Assembly: GCA_964519955.1 (NCBI GenBank)
Contig: CAZFLM010000010.1
Coordinates: 1 to 64,000 of the forward strand
Source: CAZFLM01 sp964519955
GTDB taxonomy: Bacteria > Armatimonadota > Chthonomonadetes > Chthonomonadales > CAJBBX01
Reading direction: 5' to 3'
Length of the DNA stretch: 64,000 bases
Of this stretch, positions 24,406 through 34,230 are shown one piece after another; position 1 is the stretch's first letter, and each line of letters begins with the position of its first letter. The position numbers and the translations under genes are program-made. Below the pieces are notes generated by a model. The model was not told the origin of the DNA. It was given only the letters and a program-made list of their open reading frames with translations, and made no database searches.

Positions 24406-25599
24406 CTACTTCCGCTCGAGCTGCGCCAGGTCGATCTTGAACACCTCCACGGCCTCCTTCTGGCGCGAGACGATGATGTAGAGGTGCCCGTCGTGCACCA
24501 TCGAGTGCGGATAGCCGAAGTCGCCGCCCTTGTAGCGCCCCGTCTTCTTCATCGTGAAGCGGTCGTCGGCGACGATGTAGTGCCGGTCATAGACGAGACC
24601 GTCCCGCGAGGTCGACAGCACCAACGGGTTCCGGCCGCCGTGGTTACCGTTGTCCGGGTTCCCAACGTAGTAGTACAACCCGTTCGGCAGCCTACCAAGG
24701 TGGAACTTCGCGTCATTATCGGTGAATTCGGTTTCACGTGGGCGCCCCCACGTCGCCCCGTCGTCGGTGCTCACCGTCTCCCATAGATGCCCGCGCCACT
24801 GGCTCCCGGTCGCGCGCAGCAGCATGTGCAGCGCCCCGTCGGCGGTCTGGACGAACGATCCCTCGCAGAGCGCGGGCGAGAGCTTCATCGCGTCGGCGAT
24901 GCCCCAGAACGTGGCGGGGTTATCCTCCACGCCGTCGAGGTCGCGCGTCTGGAAGCCGGACCACTTCCAACCGGTCAGCCCGCTCGGATCGTCGGTGTAC
25001 GGGAACGCGAAGTTGCCCGCGATGATCAGCCGGCCCGACCGGGTGCGCGTCGGCCCATGGTTCGGGTTCACAGGCACTTCCATGTCGAGCGCAGGGCCCC
25101 AGAACTTGAGGTCGCGGGTCGTCCTGGCGCGCAGATGGGTGTTGGTGCGGTCCGCGTCGTACTGCCCGTAGTAGGCAACCAGCACGCCGCCGTGCTCATG
25201 GAAGCCGGCCGCCGTCAGCACGCGCTTCACGCCACCCCCACCGCCGTCGGGCTCGGCCAGCGGAATGGGCTTGCTCCACGCCTTGCAGTCTGGCGAAGTC
25301 GACAGCAGCACGCGCTGGCCCGGCGCATCTTCGTCCACCATGTGGTTCGACCAGATCGCGACGAACTGGCCGTGGAACCAGGCGATGTGCGGATGGTGGG
25401 AGTAGGTGTACTCGGTCGACGGCTCGTAGATCATCGCGCGATCAACGGTCAACCGCGCGCTCGTCTTCGCCGAGTACGATGCGTTGCTCACCTTCTGCAG
25501 CGGTGCACTCACAGCGCCCCCCTGTGCTACCTCGTGTCGTGCCGCCGACAGGACCAGCAAGCCGGCGGCCACGCCAACTGCCCGAAGCGCGACTACCAT
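24406..25599 (-). CDS. Exported sialidase-fold (BNR-repeat) protein
   Basis: 397 residues with a hydrophobic N-terminus (VVALRAVGVAAGLLVLSAA) that fits a signal peptide or signal anchor. The body is a six-bladed beta-propeller pattern of the sialidase superfamily, with Asp-box-like turns such as STSPDCKAWSKP, RTTRDLKFWGP, VSTDDGATWGRP and STSRDGLVYD. The catalytic set of true sialidases is not obvious, so it may bind or cut another sugar. The ATG at 25599 overlaps the last 7 nt of the upstream GH36-like gene, so the two are coupled at the end of the arabinose-region operon. An in-frame start at 25656 lies within that gene and is less likely. Confidence 0.72.
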   Translation of the reverse strand: MVVALRAVGVAAGLLVLSAARHEVAQGGAVSAPLQKVSNASYSAKTSARLTVDRAMIYEPSTEYTYSHHPHIAWFHGQFVAIWSNHMVDEDAPGQRVLLSTSPDCKAWSKPIPLAEPDGGGGGVKRVLTAAGFHEHGGVLVAYYGQYDADRTNTHLRARTTRDLKFWGPALDMEVPVNPNHGPTRTRSGRLIIAGNFAFPYTDDPSGLTGWKWSGFQTRDLDGVEDNPATFWGIADAMKLSPALCEGSFVQTADGALHMLLRATGSQWRGHLWETVSTDDGATWGRPRETEFTDNDAKFHLGRLPNGLYYYVGNPDNGNHGGRNPLVLSTSRDGLVYDRHYIVADDRFTMKKTGRYKGGDFGYPHSMVHDGHLYIIVSRQKEAVEVFKIDLAQLERK

Positions 25600-27176
25600 G
25601 TCGCACCCCACTCGTAGCTCAACTGCTCGCGCCCGAAGCGCCAATGGCGAGGGCACGTCGTCTCCATCCAGTCGAGAGGCTCAGCGTCGGCATGCGGCTC
25701 CGCCGCGCGCGCGAAGGCGTCTCGCAGGGCCGCGCGCTGGTCCTGGCCGACCGCGTCGGGGGCGGCCGATACGAACAGAGGCGTGCCACTGCGCGCCAGC
25801 AGGTCGAGCCACTGGGCGTTCAGGTACCAGGGGATCTCGCTCGTAAGGCCGACGCAGTCCGCATCCGCCTGGAAGAACGCGCCGTGCTGCGGCAGGCGGA
25901 ACGCGAGTGTGTTCACGCCCATCTTGCGAGGGCGCTCCCACTCCTGCCCGCTCGTGTCGTCACCGGTCCGCTGCAGTTCGAAGAGCCCCGCGCCCACGTG
26001 GCCCACCGTGTTGCACCCGATCAGCAGCGTGTCGCCCGCGGCGTCGCGAATCTCGGTGTAGAGACGGTAGATGATCTCGGCCGTCGTCCGAGTGCGGTCC
26101 AAGAAGCTCCAACCGTCGGCGGTCACGGACTCCCCCATCAGGAAGCCCCATCTGCCCGTGACGTCGAACGTCGTGAAGTCGTGCTTGATGAGACGATAGC
26201 CCCAGGCGACCAGGCGCGCGATGTCGGCACGCACGTGCTCCAGCACCTCCGGCACGCTAGGGTCCAGGAACGCGCCTGAGGAGGAGCCCAGCACCGGATG
26301 GCCGTCCGGCAGGCGCCAGGAGCGCGGCGGGTCGACGGTAGTCAGGAGCGGGCGGATCCAGATGCCTGGCCGAACGTCGAGCGCGGCGATGCGCGCAGCC
26401 AACCCCGGCATGTCGGGGAACCGGTCGTTGCCGCGGTCGTACGGCCCACCTTCGCAGATGCGGCCGTGCGGCTCCCAGCCGCTGTCGACAACCTGGTACG
26501 GAGCCGGTCCGCCGGACGGCGCAAGGTCCCGCACCAACCCGGCGTCGCGCAGGATCGTGGCAGCCGTGCTGTGGCCGTATGCGTGGTACCAGTCGTTCGC
26601 GCCATAGACGCATCCATCGGCCCGGCGTGGCGCCGCGCAGAGAAGGCTGCACAGCTCGCGGGCGACGGCGATGGCGGACTGGTGCGCTTGACCGATGATC
26701 CACCGAATCTGCGCCGCCTCTAGAACGCGGTCGCCGAGCAGGACGCCGCACCCTCCGCAGCGTGTGTCCAGGAGCAGCGTCACGCCACCCTCATCGACAC
26801 GCCAGCAGGCCAACGCGCTCGCGTCCGCGCCTGTCTGCACGCCGAACCCGCTGGTGCGGTCAGTCGCCGGGTCGTATACGAGCGCGTACCAGGGCAGCGG
26901 GCGCTCAGGCACATAGCCGCGCCACTCCAGATCGCCGTAGCCCCGCTCCCAGGCGTCACCGAGCACGCGGGCGCCGCGCGGCATGCTCCGATCCCAGCGA
27001 AGCGCGATGCGCGTCAGAGCAACCCCGGGCGCCGACACGCTGACGGTGCACCGATCAGCGGCCATCGCCAGGCGCACCTCGACTCCGGCTCCCCCGAAGC
27101 CGTCCACGCCTGCGTCCAGCACCACCTGGCCGGCATCTGTCCAAGCGCAGACCCGGCTGGGCATTCCCCACTCCAC
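25593..27176 (-). CDS. GH36/GH27-like alpha-galactosidase-type glycosidase
   Basis: 527 residues, cytoplasmic. An N-terminal beta-sandwich (1 to about 190) is followed by a TIM barrel of the melibiase clan. YGANDWYHAYG opens the barrel, YQVVDSGWEPHG carries the D-x-G-W motif, GYRLIKHDFTTFD holds the expected nucleophile Asp after Lys-His, and ELQRTGDDTSG holds a likely acid/base Asp. It would remove terminal alpha-galactosyl, or in this setting beta-L-arabinopyranosyl, residues, since GH27/36 members act on both. The start is a GTG behind GGAGGACGGTCC. It lies 32 nt after the GH43 gene. The substrate is inferred only from context. Confidence 0.75.
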   Translation of the reverse strand: MEWGMPSRVCAWTDAGQVVLDAGVDGFGGAGVEVRLAMAADRCTVSVSAPGVALTRIALRWDRSMPRGARVLGDAWERGYGDLEWRGYVPERPLPWYALVYDPATDRTSGFGVQTGADASALACWRVDEGGVTLLLDTRCGGCGVLLGDRVLEAAQIRWIIGQAHQSAIAVARELCSLLCAAPRRADGCVYGANDWYHAYGHSTAATILRDAGLVRDLAPSGGPAPYQVVDSGWEPHGRICEGGPYDRGNDRFPDMPGLAARIAALDVRPGIWIRPLLTTVDPPRSWRLPDGHPVLGSSSGAFLDPSVPEVLEHVRADIARLVAWGYRLIKHDFTTFDVTGRWGFLMGESVTADGWSFLDRTRTTAEIIYRLYTEIRDAAGDTLLIGCNTVGHVGAGLFELQRTGDDTSGQEWERPRKMGVNTLAFRLPQHGAFFQADADCVGLTSEIPWYLNAQWLDLLARSGTPLFVSAAPDAVGQDQRAALRDAFARAAEPHADAEPLDWMETTCPRHWRFGREQLSYEWGATW

Positions 27177-27208
27177 GGACCGTCCTCCTCAGCAGCCGCT
27201 CAGGCTGT

Positions 27209-28210
27209 CTACGGCGAGACCTCGACGATGCTGTCGCCCGCAGCGGGCCAGCCATCGCTATCCCAGGTCAGCGGGCGAACCTGCAGCGTCGGTACGCCTT
27301 TGGCCTCGCGGTCGTACGCGTGATGGACCAGCCACTCCCTGCCCCGGTCAACCAGCACCATGCAGTGCCCTGGCCCAACCCATCGCCCCTGCGCCTCCAG
27401 GAGCAGCGTGCCTCCGCTGTCGAGCATCGGTTTGCCGGACCGATCGGTGTACGGCCCCTCCAGCGCCCGCGAGCGCCCGACGCGGATGTGGTAGGTGCTG
27501 TCCACTCCCCGGCAGCAGAGGTCGAACGAGACGAAGAGGTACCAGTAACCCCCGCGCCGCAGCAGGTAGGGCGCCTCGATGGCGCCGGGCGGCGGGCGCG
27601 AGGCAATGGGCGTCAGCGGGGCGCCCGGCTTCGGCACTCCTGTGGTTGGGTCCAGCGCGACCAGCTTGATGCCCGACCAGAAGGAACCCAGGGCCAGGCC
27701 GACGGGCTTCCCGCGGTCCATCGCCACGCACGCGTCGATCGCGTTGTAGTCGTCGCCACGTCGGGTCTCGGCTACCTTGCCGTCGTCCTGCCACCCGTAG
27801 TCCGGCGATCGCGGGTCCAGTGTCTTGCTCGACGCCTTGCCGATGATCGACCGGTTGCTGCCGTACGTAGAGACGGTGTAGTAGGCGTGGAATCGGCCTC
27901 CAAACCGGACGACCTCAGGGGCCCAGACCGCGCTGGCGCCCGGAACGTCGCGCCTGGCCCAAGCCGGCACGTCCTCCTGGAAGACGCGCCCGATGTACGC
28001 CCAGTGCGCCAGATCGGACGACCGGCGCACCATAATGCCGGGACCGGTGGAGAAGAGGTAGAAGTCCGGGCCGTCCCGGACGATGGTCGGATCATGGACG
28101 TGGCGGACCGCGTTGTCGGACGGTGCGACGTACCGAGGTCCAGAGGGGAGGATGGACGCCAGTGCGAGGCAGGCACAGGTGGACCGGAGCCGGCTCGCGA
28201 AGGTACTCAC
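27209..28210 (-). CDS. Exported GH43 glycosidase, probably arabinanase
   Basis: 333 residues with a short N-terminal signal-like stretch (CACLALASILPSG). The five-bladed propeller of GH43 is visible. The catalytic base Asp is in HVHDPTIVRDG, the pKa-tuning Asp in NAIDACVAMDRG and the acid Glu in GAIEAPYLLRRGGYWYLF. FVSFDLCCRGVDSTYHIRVG and RWVGPGHCMVL match endo-1,5-alpha-L-arabinanases (GH43 subfamilies 4-6 type). It would cut the arabinan backbone outside the cell. The start is a GTG after GGGGGGAGTGAC. It belongs to the minus-strand arabinose gene series with the dehydrogenase upstream. Confidence 0.85.
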   Translation of the reverse strand: MSTFASRLRSTCACLALASILPSGPRYVAPSDNAVRHVHDPTIVRDGPDFYLFSTGPGIMVRRSSDLAHWAYIGRVFQEDVPAWARRDVPGASAVWAPEVVRFGGRFHAYYTVSTYGSNRSIIGKASSKTLDPRSPDYGWQDDGKVAETRRGDDYNAIDACVAMDRGKPVGLALGSFWSGIKLVALDPTTGVPKPGAPLTPIASRPPPGAIEAPYLLRRGGYWYLFVSFDLCCRGVDSTYHIRVGRSRALEGPYTDRSGKPMLDSGGTLLLEAQGRWVGPGHCMVLVDRGREWLVHHAYDREAKGVPTLQVRPLTWDSDGWPAAGDSIVEVSP

Positions 28211-28314
28211 GTCACTCCCCCCTTTCGCCGCAAAGGCGCGTCGCAGCCCGACACTGGGCTCTCAAGGCGCCCGGCGAGGCCGCTGGGGGCTGCTGCACGG
28301 CGTGAGCTGGGGCG

Positions 28315-29322
28315 CTACGGCTCCACGATGGAACGGAGCATCGGCCCCTGCTCGCCGGTTGCCTCGATGGCCGCCGCGGTGTCCGCGAGCGTATACGTTC
28401 GGTACGGCAGGCTCGTGAAGTCCACCTCGCGCGTGCGCAGCAGCTCGACGGACTCGGCCAGTGTGTCGTTGGAGCGCCTCGAGAACATGACAGTCAGCTC
28501 GCGGCGGCGCGCGATGGACATATCGAACGCGATGCGCTCGTCCCGCGGAATGCCGATGATCACGACGCGGCCACCGGGCTTCGCGAGTTGCACTGCCTGA
28601 TCCAGGCCGTTCTGGTCGCCTGAACACTCCAGGACCACGTCTGCCTCGAAGCCCTGGTCGAGCAGCTCGCGGTGCGAAGCAGCGACCGAGGAGGCCCCGA
28701 TGGCCGCGGGCCACTCGCGACGGCACTCCTTGGGCTCGACGACAGCCATCTGCGCCACGCGCCTGGCGCGCAGGAGGAACAGGGCCGAGACGCCGATTGC
28801 GCCGGCGCCCAGAACGGCGACCGTCTCCCGGTTGGTAGGCTGTACGGCCCTGACCGCGTGCAGCGCCACGCCGAGGGGCTCCGCAAGCGCCCCCTCGACG
28901 TAGGTCACTTCGTCCGGCAAGGGGCACACGAATGGCGCCGGACAGGCGATGTACTCGGCCAACCCGCCGTCGTGAGGGGGGAAACTCGGAAACACCACGC
29001 GGCGGCAGAGGTTGTTGCGCCCCGCGTGGCACATGTCGCACTCGCCGCACGACCAACTCGGCTCGACGGCGACGCGCATGCTGGGCGCCAGGCTCGCGAC
29101 GTGCGTGCCCGTCGACACGATGTCGCCGGAGAACTCGTGCCCCTGGATGATGGGCCCGTCGGGCACGGCGCCGCCGGTGTGGCCGTCCATGTAGAGGCGC
29201 CAGTCCGACGGGCATATCGAAACCGCACGCACGCGCAGCACGACCTCACCGGGCCCCGCCACCGGCACGGGTACCTCGTCGATGCGCACGTCACGCTTAC
29301 CGTACAACCTAGCCGCTATCAT
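28315..29322 (-). CDS. Zinc-dependent medium-chain dehydrogenase
   Basis: 335 residues of the MDR alcohol/sorbitol/threonine dehydrogenase type. Catalytic zinc ligands are Cys in SICPSDW and the His-Glu of IQGHEFSG. The structural zinc lobe is CGECDMCHAGRNNLC with four Cys. The Rossmann motif VLGAGAIGVSALFL follows the EGALAEPLGVALHA helix. It probably oxidises a sugar alcohol or sugar with NAD(P)+. Within an arabinose locus an arabinitol-, galactitol- or aldose-directed role is likely but unproven. A hairpin (29354-29376) lies between it and the upstream isomerase gene, so it may be expressed at a lower level than araB and araD. Confidence 0.86.
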   Translation of the reverse strand: MIAARLYGKRDVRIDEVPVPVAGPGEVVLRVRAVSICPSDWRLYMDGHTGGAVPDGPIIQGHEFSGDIVSTGTHVASLAPSMRVAVEPSWSCGECDMCHAGRNNLCRRVVFPSFPPHDGGLAEYIACPAPFVCPLPDEVTYVEGALAEPLGVALHAVRAVQPTNRETVAVLGAGAIGVSALFLLRARRVAQMAVVEPKECRREWPAAIGASSVAASHRELLDQGFEADVVLECSGDQNGLDQAVQLAKPGGRVVIIGIPRDERIAFDMSIARRRELTVMFSRRSNDTLAESVELLRTREVDFTSLPYRTYTLADTAAAIEATGEQGPMLRSIVEP

Positions 29323-29353
29323 ATCGCCGCCCCAAGAGCAGCCGGGGTAGTAC

Positions 29354-29376
29354 AGGGCCGCGCAACGCGCGGCCCT
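29354..29376. terminator. Intra-operon hairpin AGGGCCGCGC/GCGCGGCCCT
   Basis: A perfect 10-bp stem closes a 3-nt AAC loop in the 73-nt gap between the isomerase stop and the dehydrogenase start. No T-tract follows on the minus strand, so partial termination or mRNA stabilisation is more likely than full termination. Confidence 0.5.
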
Positions 29377-29395
29377 CCTTCACTATTCCCTGCCA

Positions 29396-30808
<1,413 letters not shown>

Positions 30809-30847
30809 GCTCGTGCCCTCACCTCTTCCTATCGGTGTCTACCAGTC

Positions 30848-31558
30848 TCAGCGCGCGTGCCCGGCCTGCCCGTAGTAGGCGCCGGGCCCGTGCTTGCGCA
30901 GAAAGTGCTTGTCCAGGAGCGTCTCGCCGATGGGCGCAGCCTCCGGGCTGATCCGCTCTGTCAGCAGGGCCGTGCGGGCGACCAGCTCCAGTACGATGCT
31001 GTTCTCCACCGCGTGCGCCGCCGAGTGCCCCCAGGTGAACGGCCCGTGGTTGGCGACGAGCACGCCCGGCACGTCCATGGGCGCCCGGCCGTCGAACGCG
31101 CGGACGATCACGGCGCCGGTCTCGGCCTCGTACTCGCCGCGGATCTCGTCCGGCGTCATCTCGTCGGTCACAGGCACCGCGCCGCGGAAGCTGTCGGCGT
31201 GCGTCGTGCCGTAACAGGGCAGCGCGCGCCGCGCCTGAGCCCACGCCGTCGCGTGCGTCGAATGGGTGTGCGCCACCCCCAGAATACCCGTGAACGCCCG
31301 GTAGAGCGCGAGGTGCGTCGGGGTATCGGAGGAGGGCCGGAGCGCGCCCTCGACCACGCGGCCGTCGATGTCGAGGACCACCATGTCGTCGGGCCGCATC
31401 TCGTCGTAGTCGATGCCGCTCGGCTTGATGGCGATGAGCCCGGTGCTCGGATCGCGGCCGCTCACGTTGCCCCAGGTCAGGATGACGAGCCCGGCCCGGT
31501 ACAGCGCCAGGTTGGCCTCGCACACCTCCACCTTGAGCGTCTCAACCGAGATTCCCAT
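30848..31558 (-). CDS. araD: L-ribulose-5-phosphate 4-epimerase
   Basis: 236 residues of the class II aldolase/AraD family, interconverting L-ribulose-5-P and D-xylulose-5-P. The zinc His residues are in GVAHTHSTHATAWA. The substrate-binding ILTWGNVSGRDP and IKPSGIDYDEM are intact, TTHADSFRG carries the catalytic Asp/Ser region, and LVANHGPFTWG holds the third zinc His. LEVC and MELVART-type helices match E. coli AraD in order and length. The ATG at 31558 is chosen because GGGAGGTGG precedes it at good spacing. Starts further upstream would translate part of a dispersed repeat (31601-31623). It sits between araB and the isomerase gene on one message. Confidence 0.93.
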   Translation of the reverse strand: MGISVETLKVEVCEANLALYRAGLVILTWGNVSGRDPSTGLIAIKPSGIDYDEMRPDDMVVLDIDGRVVEGALRPSSDTPTHLALYRAFTGILGVAHTHSTHATAWAQARRALPCYGTTHADSFRGAVPVTDEMTPDEIRGEYEAETGAVIVRAFDGRAPMDVPGVLVANHGPFTWGHSAAHAVENSIVLELVARTALLTERISPEAAPIGETLLDKHFLRKHGPGAYYGQAGHAR

Positions 31559-31600
31559 GAACATCCACCTCCCGTCTACATCCGAGACACCATCAGCGTG

Positions 31601-31623
31601 CATCCGCGTTCATCTGCGGTTCC
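31601..31623. repeat. Dispersed repeat GGAACCRCAGATGAACRCGGATG, copy 1
   Basis: On the minus strand this reads GGAACCGCAGATGAACGCGGATG, in the 79-nt space between araB and araD. The second copy is at 41076-41098 with A instead of G at two sites. Similar CACAGATGAACACGGATG strings are a repeat type I have seen in intergenic DNA of other bacteria, source unverified. Confidence 0.6.
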
Positions 31624-31637
31624 AGACGCCGGTGACG

Positions 31638-33323
31638 TCACGCGGATGCCTTCGTCTTGATGTCGAGCAGCGTCTTCATCACGTCGGCCAGGCACTCCGA
31701 GTGGCCGGCCACACCGAACGTGTCGTGCAGGCGCTTGTAGAGGGCGTAGAGCTGCTGGTAGACCGCGTGGCGCTCCGGATCGGGCGTGTACGTGGCCGAC
31801 GCGGGGCTGGCCATCTTGGCCTGGGCCTCGGCCGTCGTCGCGTAGCCGCCGGCCGCCGCGCCCGCCGCCACCGCGCCGAAGATGGCCGCGCCGAGCGCGC
31901 AGGTCTGGCCGGACTTCGTCACGCTGATGGGCTGGCCGTCCACGTCGGCGTAGATCTGCATGAAGAGCGGGTTCTTCTCGGCGATGCCGCCGCACGCCAC
32001 CATGCGCTCGATCGGCACGCCGTACTCGCGCATGCGGTTCTGGATCGTGTGCGCGCCGAACGCGGTCGCCTCGATGAGCGCCCGGTAGATCTCGGCGCGG
32101 CTCGAGTGCAGCGTCTGGCCGAGCAGCAGGCCGGTGAGGCGCGCGTCGACCAGGATCGTGCGGTTGCCGTTGTTCCAGTCGAGCGCGAGCAGGCCGCTCT
32201 GGCCGGGCTTCAGCGCCGCCGCCTCGTCGGTGAGCTTCGCGTGCAGCGCCGGGTCACCCTCGCAGACGCAGGTGACGAACCAGTTGAAGATGTCGCCCAC
32301 CGCCGACTGCCCCGCCTCGATGCCGAAGTAGCCCGGCAGCACCGAGCCATCCACGATGCCGCAGACGCCGGGGATGCTGGCCGCCCGGCTGTCCTTCGGC
32401 GCGACCGTGATGTCGCAGGTCGAGGTGCCGATGATCTTAACGAGCGTGCCGATCGCCACGCCGGCGCCCACGCCGCCGTGGTGCGCATCGAAGGCGCCGA
32501 CCGCGACCGCGATGCCCGAACGCAGCCCGAGCAGCTTCGCCCACTCCTCGCAGAGCCCGCCCGCGCAAACGTCCGAGCTGTCCGCATGCGAGAAGAGGCG
32601 GGGGCGCAAATCGGCCATCTTCGGGTCGAGCAGGCCGAGGAACTCGGCATCTGGGAGGCCGCCCCAGTCGGCTGCGTACATGGCCTTGTGGCCGGCGGCG
32701 CAGACGCTGCGCTTGATGCGGTCCGGCCGCGTCTCGCCGACGAGCAGCGCGGGGATGTAGTCGCAGCACTCGACCCAGCTCTTCGCCGCCTCGAAGACCG
32801 CCGGCGCGGCGTTCAGGCAGTGCCACACCTTGGAGAAGAACCACTCGGAGGAGTAGGTGCCGCCGCAGCGGGCCAGGTACTGAGGGCGGTGCTCCGCGGC
32901 CAGCGCGGTGATCTTCTCCGCCTCGGCCATGGCGGAGTGGTCCTTCCACAGCCACACGAGCGCGTCGATGTCGCCCTCGAACTCCGGCAGCAGGCAGAGC
33001 GGCGTCCCGTTGCCGTCGACGGGGATCGGCGTGCTGCCCGTGGTGTCGACGCCGAGGCCGATCACGTTGTCCGCGGAGAAGCCCGGCACGTTCTTGGCCT
33101 TGGCCAAGGCGGCGGGAATCGCGCCCTTCAGCCCCTCCTGGTAGTCGGCCACGTGCTGCCGGGCGACGTGCGGGTTGCTGGGGTCGGTGATGATGCCGCG
33201 GTCGCCGCGCTGGTAGTCATGGACGGCGGTGGCGATCTCCTCGCCGGTGTTCACGTCGACGATGAGTGCACGCACCGAGTTCGTGCCGAAGTCGATGCCG
33301 ATGGTGTACTTGCTCGTAGCCAC
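31638..33323 (-). CDS. araB: Ribulokinase
   Basis: 561 residues of the FGGY carbohydrate kinase family, phosphorylating L-ribulose with ATP. The first phosphate motif is YTIGIDFGTNSVRALIVD at the N-terminus. LGVDTTGSTPIPVD, WLWKDHSA and GTYSSEWFFSKVWH are typical of AraB. The second domain has GAFDAHHGGVGAGV and GTSTCDITV, and the adenosine-binding ACGGIAEKNPLFMQIYADV. Length equals that of E. coli AraB. The start is a GTG behind AAGGAGAACGCAGC. It begins the araB-araD-isomerase series. A perfect 14-bp palindrome lies 31 bp upstream and may be the control site. Confidence 0.95.
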   Translation of the reverse strand: MATSKYTIGIDFGTNSVRALIVDVNTGEEIATAVHDYQRGDRGIITDPSNPHVARQHVADYQEGLKGAIPAALAKAKNVPGFSADNVIGLGVDTTGSTPIPVDGNGTPLCLLPEFEGDIDALVWLWKDHSAMAEAEKITALAAEHRPQYLARCGGTYSSEWFFSKVWHCLNAAPAVFEAAKSWVECCDYIPALLVGETRPDRIKRSVCAAGHKAMYAADWGGLPDAEFLGLLDPKMADLRPRLFSHADSSDVCAGGLCEEWAKLLGLRSGIAVAVGAFDAHHGGVGAGVAIGTLVKIIGTSTCDITVAPKDSRAASIPGVCGIVDGSVLPGYFGIEAGQSAVGDIFNWFVTCVCEGDPALHAKLTDEAAALKPGQSGLLALDWNNGNRTILVDARLTGLLLGQTLHSSRAEIYRALIEATAFGAHTIQNRMREYGVPIERMVACGGIAEKNPLFMQIYADVDGQPISVTKSGQTCALGAAIFGAVAAGAAAGGYATTAEAQAKMASPASATYTPDPERHAVYQQLYALYKRLHDTFGVAGHSECLADVMKTLLDIKTKASA

Positions 33324-33353
33324 GCTGCGTTCTCCTTGGCGCTCGCCGCCAAT

Positions 33354-33367
33354 GCCCCACGTGGGGC
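33354..33367. promoter_or_regulatory. Perfect palindrome GCCCCACGTGGGGC upstream of araB
   Basis: The 14-bp palindrome lies between the araB GTG (33323) and the divergent toxin-antitoxin promoter, within the araB leader. Its symmetry and place suggest an operator for an unseen arabinose regulator. No regulator gene is nearby. Confidence 0.45.
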
Positions 33368-33482
33368 GAGATCAACCAGCCCTGCGACCCGGCCCGGCTC
33401 CGCGAACCGGCATGGGGATGTTTCCCCACCGGGTGGGCACCTTCCTGCGGGGGAGACCGGGACGGCAAGGGATGCGCCGTGT

Positions 33483-33488
33483 TATAAT
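33483..33488 (+). promoter_or_regulatory. -10 element for the toxin-antitoxin operon
   Basis: A perfect TATAAT without a matching -35 lies 48 nt ahead of the GTG at 33536, and GGAGGTGG (33521-33528) is the ribosome site. The short inverted repeat GTCGCGATAGCGAC (33497-33510) lies at the expected start of the transcript and could be an autoregulatory operator. Confidence 0.6.
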
Positions 33489-33535
33489 GGCTGTAGTCGC
33501 GATAGCGACGGGCTGCACGCGGAGGTGGCCGTACC

Positions 33536-33865
33536 GTGAGTGTCCTCGACGAGGTAGACAGCATCCTGGGGCGCATGAGCCGCGCTGAGAAGGCCCTGCT
33601 GATCCAGCGAGCCGCCCAGGACCTGGGCGATGCATTCCCCGGCATCGAGTCCACGCCTGGGGTGTGCGGGGGCGATCCCTGCATCGTCCGCACCCGCATC
33701 CCCGTCTGGCTCCTCGAACAGGCCCGGCGCCTCGGGACGTGCGAAGCCGATCTGCTGATCGCCTATCCGAGCCTGCGGGCGGCGGACCTGGCAAGTGCCT
33801 GGGCGTACGTGCGGTCGCACCGCAGCGAGATCGACCAGCAGATTGCGGAGAACGAAGGGGCGTGA
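33536..33865 (+). CDS. DUF433 antitoxin-like protein
   Basis: 109 residues of the DUF433 family: small helical DNA-binding proteins paired with PIN-like toxins. The typical core is IESTPGVCGGDPCIVRTRIPVW, here with RRLGTCEADLLIAYPSLRAADLASA forming the helix-turn-helix. About 40 extra N-terminal residues (helical, SVLDEVDSILGRM) precede the core. The GTG follows GGAGGTGG. The partner gene follows 3 nt after its stop. It likely binds and silences the toxin and represses its own promoter, where a GTCGCGATAGCGAC repeat lies. The pair is on the opposite strand to the surrounding arabinose genes, pointing to insertion. Confidence 0.85.
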   Translation: MSVLDEVDSILGRMSRAEKALLIQRAAQDLGDAFPGIESTPGVCGGDPCIVRTRIPVWLLEQARRLGTCEADLLIAYPSLRAADLASAWAYVRSHRSEIDQQIAENEGA

Positions 33866-33868
33866 GCC

Positions 33869-34213
33869 ATGGCCCGGTTCCTCGCCGATGAGAACCTGCC
33901 ACGGCCTGCGGTCGACGCTCTCAGGGACCTCGGGCACGACGTACTGACCGTGTCCGACATCGGCTTGGCCGGACGTTCGGCGCCAGATGACGAGGTCCTG
34001 CGGCACGCGTCCAGCCTGAGCCGGGTGCTGGTCACTCACAACCGGCGGCACTTCATACGTCTGCACCAGGACCATCCCGATCACGCCGGGATCGTGGTCT
34101 GTACGCCCGACGCCGACGCAGTCGGGCTAGCCAGCCGCATATCGAGCGCAGTCGCGGTTTCAGAGAGCATGTTGGGGCGGCTGATCCGGATCAGTCGCCC
34201 CAAAATCGGGTAG
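33869..34213 (+). CDS. DUF5615 PIN-like toxin
   Basis: 114 residues of the DUF5615 family, a PIN-domain-like nuclease fold. The first acidic site is FLADENLPRPAV near the N-terminus (Asp-Glu-Asn). DIGLAGRSAPDDEVL carries the second and VLVTHNRRHFIRLH the Thr/Asp-type strand with a His pair. The likely action is RNA cleavage held in check by the upstream DUF433 protein. The start ATG is 3 nt after the antitoxin stop. A 32-nt near-perfect palindrome (34172-34203) sits in its last codons. The operon has no other member. Confidence 0.83.
   Translation: MARFLADENLPRPAVDALRDLGHDVLTVSDIGLAGRSAPDDEVLRHASSLSRVLVTHNRRHFIRLHQDHPDHAGIVVCTPDADAVGLASRISSAVAVSESMLGRLIRISRPKIG
34172..34203. terminator. Near-perfect 32-nt palindrome at the toxin gene 3' end
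   Basis: TTGGGGCG and CTGATC mirror GATCAG and CGCCCCAA around a CCGG centre, with one G-T mismatch. It lies within the last codons of the toxin gene and 28 nt beyond the stop of the convergent GH51 gene, so it could end both transcripts. The minus-strand flank has TTTT before rather than after the stem. Confidence 0.55.
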
Positions 34214-34230
34214 GTTCAGCCAGCCCCCGT

